From contig NC_087081.1 in assembly GCF_026151205.1 (NCBI RefSeq), forward strand, positions 1,989,246 to 2,053,245: a stretch of DNA of 64,000 nucleotides, read 5' to 3'. Below are positions 24,301 to 36,300 of this stretch, piece by piece. Position numbers and translations under genes: made by a program. The notes below the pieces were generated by a model, which was not told the origin of the DNA, did no database searches, and was given only the letters and a program-made list of their open reading frames with translations. The stretch is from Bolinopsis microptera. Its lineage: Eukaryota > Ctenophora > Tentaculata > Lobata > Bolinopsidae. Numbering within the stretch: position 1 is the stretch's first letter; each line of letters begins with the position of its first letter.

Positions 24301-27300
24301 GACGAAAAGCGGCAAAACATCTTTCTCACATGGGAAAATACAATGACATTTGACACCACGTGGAATAACCTGATCTATCAACTTAGTCCGGAACTGTTAA
24401 AGTTTCATGTCAATGCTATCCATGACACCGCGTCAACACATAGCAACCTAAAGCCGTTTCAGGAAACTGTAAACTCTGCAGCAAACAAGGGACACTCAAT
24501 CATATCCTCACGTTCTGCAAGGTTGCACTAAGACAGGGACGTTTCAACTGGCGCCATGATCAGGTCCTACGTGAAATCATGAGGACTGTTTCATCACAGA
24601 TTGACGAGTTTAATTCTGACATCGCCAAGGAATCGAAGAGGGCACCGTCGGTCTTTCACAAAGCAGGCAATAAGCGCGAGAAGGTTACCTTAGCTGACCC
24701 AACTGATCATAAGACCCAAAGATATTTCTTTTCAGATGCCAACGACTGGAAGATAATATTTGATGAGGATGAGAGACAGAGGAACTTCCCGCAGCACATT
24801 GCAGCTACACCACTAAGGCCTGATGAAGTGATCTATCTTACTATATATAAAGCGAGATGATATATATATATTTATCCGTGCCATTTTACTGACACCACGG
24901 CATCAACTTTAACGCGAATTTCTGCAAAAACCGTCAAAGATATACAACTAAATCTTTTTTGACTGGGTCAAATGCTTTAATGGCCTCCAAATCAGCATGA
25001 AAAAATAAAAAATTGACCAAGAAATAGGAGTTTTAGAGCCCAAAATTTGGTACCCCAAGTGGTGTCAAAAACGCGAATTAAATAGGTAATAATTGTTTTA
25101 GTCTCTTGAGCCTTGACACCATTTTAGGGTTAGACGGGTTCCTGCTAGTTCAGATAAAGCAAGGAAGGTTTATCTAATGGAACTGACTTGTGGGAATGAG
25201 CAGAACTTTGCTGATCAAGGTTTACAAGGTTTACAAGGTTTACAAGGTTTACAAGGTTTACAAAAAATAGATCTATATTACAGTGAGATAATGTCAGATC
25301 AGCATAGCTAAAGGTCAAAGTCCGAAATCCAAATAGAAAATCCGTTACCATTAAGATGTTTGATGAGTGTAAAGAAAAAGTGAAAATGAAGGGGCTGTGG
25401 AGGAAATGTGATATCCCGTACTGAGACACTAATGTTCGTGTTTCTTCTTTATAGGGAATCGTGTTCTGCATAGCTGAGCGACGAACTTGGTGAATTCCAC
25501 TATGTGCTCCGGTAGAAAGAGGCTCTTCATGTCATGAAATAGTAATGACTTTGTGGGCTCCTTCATGTTAGTCTTACTGGAATGGTACCTGGGACATGTT
25601 CTAAGGAAGTGTTCTTCATCTTCTATTATCGGATCAACACAAGGAAGATTAACAAAGAGCTCCATCATTGACTTTTCGCTGCAGAATTCACAAATTCGGT
25701 GATGTTGACTTCCAGTTCTGCTCCCATATCTTCCAGTTTCTACGTTTAGCTTATGTCCGCTCATTCGGATCCTAGCCACTAAGTTGCTTCCAGTTCTCGA
25801 CGGTAGCGTGAGGTACGGCTCCTGCTCGAAAGCACCTTTAACTTTATTATAGAACGTAAGCTTCTTATTGCTTTGTCTTTCTGTTTCCCATAGATTGATA
25901 AATCGGTTATGTGCCCTTTCCTGACATAACAATGGGTTGTATAGTTGATGTTCAAGTTTGTTCTCGTCGAGTATCGTTAGCATTGATTCCAGTGCTCTGA
26001 ACCAACCTAAATCAAGTTTCTTCTGCTCAGCAAAAGCGCGCCTGGCTAGGGCTGGTGAGTCTTCTAGTTCAAGTCTTGCAAGGCGATTATGGAAATCGGT
26101 GACTTGTTTAACATATCGAACTACAATAGGGGTTCTTCCGCAGTCTCCCCAAACAGCTGCGTTAGATGTCGATTTGGAGAAGCGAAAGATGATGAGATAT
26201 CAGCAGCTGACAGAAGAGATAGAAGCCAACAGATGGGCTTGCAAGCTCCAGACAGTAGAAGTGCAGGAGCTCGAGGCATTTACAACTATAGCCTCCCAAC
26301 CTTTATGAACCACCTGAACGTAAAGAACAAAGAAAAGAAGAAGGCCTGCATGAAGATCGCTGAGATCAGCCTGAGGGCATCGTATACCATCTATTTGTCC
26401 AAAAAAACTACCATATGGACAGATGATTGGGAGTTAGTCAAGAGACCAGTAATAGCATAGTAGGAGCGTAGAATTTTTGGGCCCAGAAAAACATAAGCCG
26501 GGGACTACTATAAAAGTGATGATGCTGTGTTGTTGAAAGACCTTCGACCAATCAAAGATGTACCTCATCACGCCAAGCAGTTATGCTTGTAGGTGAATAT
26601 ACAATTATAGAGTACAACAACTTTATAACACTCCTAAATTGGTGGAATGAATGCCTACCGGCTATTACCCGGCTAATAACCAATAACCTCTTACTGCTGG
26701 TTAATACTTTAATACTAATAGCCATAACGAAACACAAGTAAGGGCTGTTAGAGGGCTGTTTATTGTTTAAGTGTTTTCTCCCAAAAATGGCGATTAGAGG
26801 GCTGTTAGGTATTTTGCCGTGGAGGCATTGGAGCTCCACTTCTCAAATAAATTAGAGCCATGTAAGGCTGTTAAGAGGTTGACTTGAAACCTATGTTCTG
26901 GTTATTTCAACAAGCTGTAAGAATGAGGAAGGGCTTACTTGACTAGACACAATAACAGTTAATCGCACGAGCATTTCATTGCACCCTGCTGCAGGATTGC
27001 AGTCTGTTAAGAGGTTAACAACCAGAGAATAGTTGACTTGAAACCTATATTCTGGTTATTTCAACAAGCTGTAAGAATGAGGAAGGGCTTACTTGACTAG
27101 ACACAATAACAGTTAATCGCACGAGCATTTCATTGCACCCTGCTGCAGGATTGCAGTCTGTTAAGAGGTTAACAACCAGAGAATAGTTGACTTGAAACCT
27201 ATATTCTGGTTATTTCAACAAGCTGTAAGAATGAGGAAGGGCTTACTTGACTAGACACAATAACAGTTAATCGCACGAGCATTTCATTGCACCCTGCTGC

Positions 27301-30300
27301 AGGATTGCAGTCTGTTAAGAGGTTAACAACCAGAGAATAGTTGACTTGAAACCTATATTCTGGTTATTTCAACAAGCTGTAAGAATGAGGAAGGGCTTAC
27401 TTGACTAGACACAATAACAGTTAATCGCACGAGCATTTCATTGCACCCTGCTGCAGGATTGCAGTCTGTTAAGAGGTTAACAACCAGAGAATAGTTGACT
27501 TGAAACCTATATTCTGGTTATTTCAACAAGCTGTAAGAATGAGGAAGGGCTTACTTGACTAGACACAATAACAGTTAATCGCACGAGCATTTCATTGCAC
27601 CCTGCTGCAGGATTGCAGTTTGCTGCACCCTGCTGCACCCTTCTGCAATCTGCTGCACCCTGCTGCCCCCTGCTGCAGGATTGCAGTCTGCTCTTACGTC
27701 CCATCAACCCGCGTTAAAGCGCGTTAAATATAATAGAATTTCAGCATCAAGCACATAATACAGTTTATTTCATCCCAAGCCCAGCATATTGTCTTATTGT
27801 CTCACAGGAATGCTATATGATGCATCCTTATCTCGGTCTAGGACCCTAAAATCATTTAACTTTTTGGCATTATGCGTTAAACTTTGCCCCAGCTGATGAC
27901 TTGAGATAAAGCTAATTCGACAAAGCGGTCCGCCCAATTGATCAAAAGTACATATTTTAACGGTTATTTTTATCCGTCAAGGCAACGAAAATATTTTGGA
28001 ACAGTCGCTAAACAATACCTGCAGTTGTATTGAGAATTAAGAAATTTATCCCATTTTAAAAAGAAATATATCCCATTTTATGCATTATTCTGTCTGAACA
28101 TAATATGAGTAACTTGTGAATTTGTGGAACATTTTACCATCTGAAAATGCAATGGTGTAACTTAACCTCGATATAACTTGAGTTTCAAACAGGATGAAAT
28201 TAAGCTGTCATCATTTAATGCGTTATCGCTGAACCATGCGTCATATATCCCCGGCAAAATGTACAATATATTGTCCATTCTTCCATTGATTGCGTCATTT
28301 CTCAATATGTATTTTACAAATGCTGTAACGAGAGTTTCACCTGGTTTTTATTTAAGCTAGCTTTCCTGATGATTACCTAGTTGGTAGGTGTTTTGACAGG
28401 GGAAAAGCTATTTTGGGTTTCGATTATTCTGAAATCTAAATTCTAATTGGTGTCACGTGACTAAGGATAAAAAGGATTGTTCACCTTTTTACTGTTATAC
28501 AAAACTATTTCTCTCTATGCGACTGACTCGAAAATCGAAACGTTACTTGAAGATACGTTAAAGTTTCAAATTTGAACAATTGAGTATCAACTGTTTCTTA
28601 TTCCTAAGTCCTTTATAGAGTACTAGAGTACGATCAGGACTATTTATTATGAATTATCAATACTGCTGTTAAAATCCCGATTTACCGCGCCCCGATTTAC
28701 CACGATGAAGCCTTCCCCCAAAACTCGCTCTCGGCGGTAAATCGTGGTTATATTACTGTACCTGTTTTAAGCTCGGAAGAGCACATGAAACAGATGTTTC
28801 CACAATTAGATAACAGCAATTAGATGATGTGTTATTACTGTATCTAGATGAACCTGATATTTCACGGTAGCTCAAAATCACACGCTTCTCTCCATACGGC
28901 CACAATTACGAGTATAACCAATTATGAAATTATGAACCGAACTGCAATTAGTATACTTTGTCCATGTTAATTTTATCGTAAATCTGCACACTTTAATCTA
29001 ACTCGGTAACTGATAACTGTGGCTGATTATTTGTCTGTAACCCCTTCTACCGTAACCAGATGTTATCGCCACGTACAGACTACACAACTAACGAGGGAAT
29101 GTTCCCTCAACTTCTTCCTCATTATTCCATGAACTTAATAACAAACTCAACCATCTGTTAAAAGAAACCATCCCTAACGAAATTATGTCAATTCCGGTTA
29201 AGTTCACCTTCATTTCCGTCCTCATTTCTGGTCAACAGGATAATTTAATCAGGGTCCCCTCTAACTCTCTAAGTTGTTATCATCACATCAGCTGGCTGAA
29301 AATTTCAAATTCCTCACCACAAAATCTGTTTTGTCAACTGTTATATAGAACTCGCTAAATTCTTTAAAGACTCACTGTAATTTCGCTTTTCGGAAGAACT
29401 TCAGAGGTTGTCAGTTAATCTTTTTTGCTATTCATTGATTTTATCCTTCCTCTCTGGTAGTCATGGTGACGTTGGTTAATAACTGTGTGAATGATGGCAA
29501 GGTACGGGTGTTATCTGGATATAATATTATGAATAATATTATAGATTATGACTTATTATTAATAAGTTATAATCTGTAATAAGTGCTTTCTGATTACTTA
29601 TACCGAGAAGGAGACAAATTGGAGAAATACATTAAAAAAGATAAAATTTAAATTGAAATAAAAATACATTTGAATCACAATTTTCCTCTAAAACTAAACA
29701 TTTCCCAATTCAGACGGACGACTTGAATCACGAGTTAAAGGAGTTTCCTAATGGGAACGATTTAGAGACAGGTGAAAATAATCCAGAAAATGATGAGGAT
29801 GAACCAGGATGTATTAAGGTGAAAATTTAAAGATTATCATTAAAAGATTACTATTAACGAGTTCAAACCACTTTCAACTTTTTATAATTTCAGCTCGGCT
29901 ACAAGATTAACCTCCAACACGATGAAAATACAAATCTAAATAATTTAAAACTTTTAAAAACTGTTAAGTGAATAACTACGCTATAAAAGTATAAAACTAT
30001 TGAATAAATACTGCACACCCACTAACTCCCCCAGGCATTCCTGACAGAACACGCCAAAATCATCAGAATAATAAAATATGTGGTGCTCCTCCTCTTCCTC
30101 TACTCCTACACTATAGCTGCTAGGATACTGAACCCAGAGCACAGTGAGAAACTGGTCGCTCTCGTTATATTCGGAACTGTTTGTGGGGTCTTGTATGGGA
30201 TATATCTGGTGAGTTTAGTCTTTTAAATGGCTATATTTAACCTTTTAGAATATTTCCTTGTGTTTGAATTTGCAGATATTTGCTCATCTGCAGTGTTATG

Positions 30301-33300
30301 TTTGGCCTTATTTGACTGCTTTATTCAAAGTGGATAAAATAAAGCTGTAAATATAAGGGAGTATGTTATTGTTTAACCCATTAGGGACGATAGGGTCGTT
30401 TACGACCCACCTTTTCTAGAGGCTATAGAGGACAAACCATAATACTAAACGCAACGAATCTTTCGCACATATGCTCAAAATTTATTGGGCTACATTATTG
30501 ACTTTCCAGTCGAGACCCAATTAATTACTAACAACTAAATAATTAGGCTAATTAGTCGTCATAATTGGAAAATATTCCACTTTACTTCTTGCCTTGATTG
30601 GGACATTAAAACTTTATGTAGGCTTATTTTGTTGAGGACAAAATAGTTGCGGGCAACGATTTCCTTGAGACATATGAAAAGCCCGTGATAATCAGATGTT
30701 CACAAACAGAGCTAGACGCTGTTTACTAACTGCGGTCGCATACGACCCACTCGTCCGGGTCGCAAACGACCCATCACGGTTTTTCGGCTTTAACTTCTGA
30801 AACAAAGACGTGAGGATAAAATAAAAACTGTAGCATAAGTTAAAAACATATGGTCAACACTGTGTAACTCTAACTTTTTAAAAATAAAGAATTTGGGTCA
30901 TTAACGACCCACTCGGCTCACTTGCTTATTACTACATATGTCCCTGTAACTTCTTTAATTCAGCCTAAAGCATGACATCATAAGTTCAAAATCGCCTCTC
31001 AGCAAGTGATAATCATCATAAACTGCGAAAAATCGGTTAAATGGGTCATTAGCGACCCACTAGGACCACAAAATTGATTAATTAAATATAATGTTGTCAA
31101 ACTTTTACAAATATTAGTATAAAAACATGTTATATCTTGGTCATTACTCCTGTACGTTGATTTAACTTTTAAAATCGATCAACTGGGTCAACAACGACCC
31201 ACTCGGAAGTTGAACCACCTCATCAATTATTATCAGTATCATGCTGTTCCACCATCAAGAAAGACACTCGTAGGTCTTAATTCCACGCAAACCACGGGTG
31301 GCTGACTACTAGCCCTTCTGAGATCCAGGGCCAACTGAAGGGCCGTCATCACTCATCAAAGAGCTGCGAGAATAACACTACTGCATATGCCTGGAGTTGC
31401 GTCCTGACTATAATACTATGGTGCGTGGAAATCTGTACCGAAAGGACCGTGGCCGTGCCGCAAAAGAAAAGGAATCGGCCCTCGTTCCTAACTTGCTAGG
31501 TAATAGCCATGCTGTTGTTGTTGCTTATTAGATTCTGTTACCTTTTTCGTCAATTTCGAATCTTGGTAAACGACCTGCTACAACCCACCGCTTGAGACCC
31601 AGGGTCCCACGGTGATCAGATCATGTCACTCAAGAAAAATCCCCTGAACGAAGTATACGAGATATCATGTAACCTTGGGTAAATACTGAAAGACGAGTGG
31701 TCAAATTGCATATTCTAATCCAACATGCCAATATGTTTTTTTCATTCCTAGAAAGTACGAGAATAACTAAACAACTGCTGCATTCAGATGGCTACATCTA
31801 CGGCTCTGTGAAGAAGGACAAGGAAAAAGCCCCCCCCCCCCCCCCCCCCCCCCCCCCATTTGGCTGGCGGTGCTGCAACCTGCAATCTCTTAGACAACTA
31901 CCTCGTTTTGGGTAACAAACCCCGCAACAACGAGGCAGCTTTCAAAACGAAAACAAGTATTACGTAATCGGCCGAGAGGGAGGGGAGTTTCCAAATGGTT
32001 AAGCTTGTGAAATTTTGACATAATAGCTATGTGATGGGGGGGGGGGGGGGGCGTAAAAATTGTCCAATAAGTGATTACGTAATATATGAACGGCCCCTAA
32101 GAAGTAAAGAAAGGGAGCTGCGAAGAGAGTAGATGCAGCCATCTGAAATCTGAATCCAGCAGTTGTATAGTTCTTCTTGGACGTTCTAGGAATCGGGAAA
32201 AGATAGGCATGTTGTTTGCTGTCTCACGACATTACGGTCGTGTACTAACAGCTGATAAACTCACCTACCTATCAATCCAATTCTGCCCATTATTCGTCAG
32301 TCATTGGGTGACGTGATCTGCAGATTACCGTGAGACTCCAGATCTCAGAAGGGCTAGTAGTCAGCCACCCGTGGTTTGCGTGGAATTAAGACCTACGAGT
32401 GTCTTTCTTGATGGTAGAACAACATGATACTGATAATTAATGTCGTGGTTCAACTTCCGAGTGGGTCGTTATTGACCCAGTTGATCGATTTTAAAATTTA
32501 AATCAACGTACAGGAGTAATGACCAAGATATAACATGTTTTTATACTAATATTTGTAAAAGTTTGACAACATTATGTTTAATTAATCAATTTTGTGGTCT
32601 TAGTGGGTCGCTAATGACCCATTTAACCGATTTTTCGCAGTTTATGATGATTATCACTTGCTGAGAGGCGATTTTGAACTTATGATGTCATGCTTTAGGC
32701 TGAATTCAAGAAGTTACATGGAAATATGTAGTAATAAGCAAGTGAGCCGAGTGGGTCGTTAATGACCCAAATTCTTTATTTTTAAAAAGTTAGAGTCACA
32801 CAGTATTGACCATATGTTTTTAACTTATGCTTTTTATTTTATTTTATCCTAACGTCTTTGTTTCAGAAGTTAAAGCCGAAAAACCGTGATGGGTCGTTTG
32901 CGACCCGGACGAGTGGGTCGTATGCGACCATAGCTGTATCTTTTAAAGTAAACGAGATGCAGATTAGCTTTTTTGGATATCTCATTTTTGCTGTAAAGTG
33001 ACCTAGTGTGTTAAACGGCATCAAAATTGGCAAACTTTAAAACTCGTCGTCCCTAATGGGTTAAACCAATGGGTTCGAATTATTAACAGTTTAGATTTCC
33101 TATTTTCTAAAAACACTCAACATCCTCAGCTGGTCTTATCCTATGATCCTCCAAACATTGTGGAAGTGTTCGAGAAAAAGGTCCCAAAGATTCAGATGAT
33201 ACTAGGTATTATTGTGGGAGTGCTCTTCTTAGCTCTGGTTATATTCTTCATAGTTGATAGTCCTAAAGGATACGAAAAGTTCCGGAAGAGAAAAGCCCAG

Positions 33301-36300
33301 GTTTATTTTCAATTTTTTGATACTTTTATAAAGTTTTACAGTTTACTTCCAACCAAACATAAAGCAATGGAAGTGGTGGAATTAAATCTAATACGTATTT
33401 GAAAATAATTATATGAAGGAATATTCGAATTATTTGAGTTTTTACGAATTCCAGTACATATGAAACAGACTGTATATGTATGTGAAACAGACTGTTATCT
33501 GCAGAGTAGTGATAAGATATTTCAGATGAACAGACGTTTCATTAACACCGTGTTTACCCTCTCCAGGCACTGCTTGGGCTCCTCTTGTACGTTCTGCTGT
33601 GTTACGTTTGTTCTAAAGATAGGAGTAAGGTGGGTCACAGTTAATTATGTTACATAATTTATGTCACAGTCACATAAATTATGTGGTATAGTCTTAAATG
33701 TAATTGTACATGTTACGTAAGTTGTGATAATGAAGATACTGATAACATTTTCACAATATGTCGTCAGAAGTCTTTAGTCAGGGTTTTACCTGCTTTGTTG
33801 GCTCTTTAGCTTGGGCGGTGGGCGGGTCTGACTTTTGTATATCTATAATACAATACACATGTCCTTCAAGTCTAAGATAAGTAAACGTTCGGTTAAAACT
33901 TGAAATTTGTTTAAAGTTTCAACTTATCTCTTTCACAATTTTAACATTTTTAATTCACCTACTTAATCATATAATTGATCAGATAATAACCCAAAATCCA
34001 CTGTCTCCAGGTAAGATGGAGGTGCGTACTGTGGGGTCTAGGGATACAATACGTGTTTGCAATGCTAATCCTCAAGACTAAACCCGGGGAAGACTTGTTT
34101 GATTTCATTGGAGATCAGACCACTATATTCCTAAGTGAGTGAAGAGAAATAACAGGATTTTCATGTTGGTTTCCATGGTTTATACGCGTCTCCGAGCGAT
34201 TGACTTATCTTTGTTTTGACAGATCTGATTCCAATGAAACGGAGATATGGCTGATTTAGTCTGCTGGGGAGGAACACATTCTTAAGTTCCTTATCTAGTT
34301 TGGGAGACAAAACGAAATTTTTGAACCTCCTAAATCGAGTCAGACTGAGATTACTTTAGGACGGTTGTTGCACAGACGTTGGGTACTAATTGAATAACTG
34401 TTTTAGTCTGAAGGCATTTGAAATATGATATTTTGAACTGCATTATACTTAAGATGGTTCGTGACTGTTCTCCAACATACCAACTGCCAAGCCATTAGAT
34501 ATATACTGGTAGCAGAAAAACATGCGTAAAAAAAGATGTTTAATATCAATAATTGTCCAGATTACGCCAGGAAAGGTGGGCTATTTGTGTTTGGTGACGT
34601 TGCTATGCAGGGAGCTTACGAGGGCGACGTTCCTGTCGCACATAGGTCTGTGAAAATATTATTAAAAACAATTGTTTTCCAACAAAGTTTACAAGTGAAT
34701 GATTGATCAAATTAAATTCAGTGGCAATATTTCAACCCGAATTTTTGATTTTTACGACTAAAGTTGATTTACGTGAAGGTGATAGTAAGGAGCCTGCAGC
34801 AACGGACTGAGGGGGTAAACCTTGGCCTTCGTAAATTGTACGAACGATCATTCTCCAACATAAACCAATTTCGGCCTTATTTAACATAGGCCGCAGTTGG
34901 CTACATCTTGATGACAGTAGCTGAATTATTTACACTTACTCATTTTCAGGTTCGGTTATAGTATCTGGAGTTTTAGTATTATTTACACTTACTCATTTTC
35001 AGGTTCGGTTATAGTATCTGGAGTTTTAGTATCCTTATCCCGACTGTAGTCTTCTTCTCAGCTTTTGTATCCATTCTCTTTCATCTGGGAGTCCTTCAAG
35101 TTATCATCATGGGTACGTGTGATATTATACATGTCTTAACTTTTGACAATGATCAATTGTGTTACAGCGCTTTCTTAAGAAGATCACCCGTCGGGTCAGA
35201 ATGACCATTCCGACCTGTTGCACAGGGGGACTTAAGTGCACTTTAGTCCCCCTGTGGTTGGTGCTGATATTCGCGTGGCCTTTAACCCTTTACCTCGAAA
35301 AAATCTGTAACTTATACAGAAAATTGGAATATAAAGTCATGGTGTTTGACCTTTTACGAGTACACTTATATATATTTTTTCTTGGTTTTCTTGGCACTTC
35401 GTTTATAAATAATAATCTTGTCAGGTATCAGTAAGTTGATGTTCTACACAATGCAGACGTCAGTGGTAGAGTCTCTGAACGCAGCAGGCAACATATTTGT
35501 AGGAATGACAGAGGCTCCCCTCATGATCCGACCCTTTCTTCCCCGGATGACGAACTCGGAGATACACGCTGTAATGACGGGGGGATTCGCTACCATCGCA
35601 GGTCACTTTCACTTTCACTTTCATTTTCATTTTCACTTTCACTTTCACCTTAAGATTTTGGTGTATAATTTACTGTAATGACGGGGGATTCGCTACCATC
35701 GCAGGTTTTTATGATAACGTTATTAATAATATTAGCTTATCGTTTGCAATAGATCCATCAATATTTAACTTTGAAGCATCGGTAATTCATTTAAGAATTC
35801 GAGATTGATTTGTTTGACTGATTTACAGCTGTGGTTTTTACTGATGTTTGTCCTATGCAGGTGGTGTGTTGGCAGCCTACATTGGTATGGGTATTCCAGC
35901 TAAACATCTCATAGCAGCTTCTGTAATGAGCTGTCCTGCTGCTCTGGCTATCTCTAAACTCGTCTATCCTGAACGAGGTTCGTTTAGCATTCACTTTCAT
36001 TTTCACTTTCACCTTAAAATTTACACCCCAATATCGTCTAGATTTTAGTATATAATTTTGATGTATAATTTTACGTTGACTTATTCTATGGTGATCATTT
36101 CAGTCTCTTTTAAACAACATTTGTTAAGTTTGTAACTGTTCAGAAAAGAGTGAATATGCTTCTGGGCAACAATTCGTTATTCCTAAGTTGGAGGATGCTA
36201 AAAACTTCATTGAAGCCGCAAAGAATGGGGCAGCAGTTTCAATAGGTACGTTTTAGACGGATTCCTTATACTTTACTCGTTAATATTGTGGCGGTTGGAA

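Noticed and set aside
29894-29970. Possible extra transporter exon after a TTTCAG acceptor
   Set aside because: No donor gives the phase-0 join needed for the next exon at 30035, and the reading ends in a stop.
30276-30349. Alternative terminal exon after TTTGCAG (reads [13 protein letters not shown]..stop)
   Set aside because: It would truncate the transporter after two membrane segments; only one splice site supports it.
35159-35434. 91-aa plus-strand ORF between exons 9 and 10
   Set aside because: Joining 35112 directly to 35425 restores the family sequence (VIIMGISKLM) without it; the ORF is intronic.
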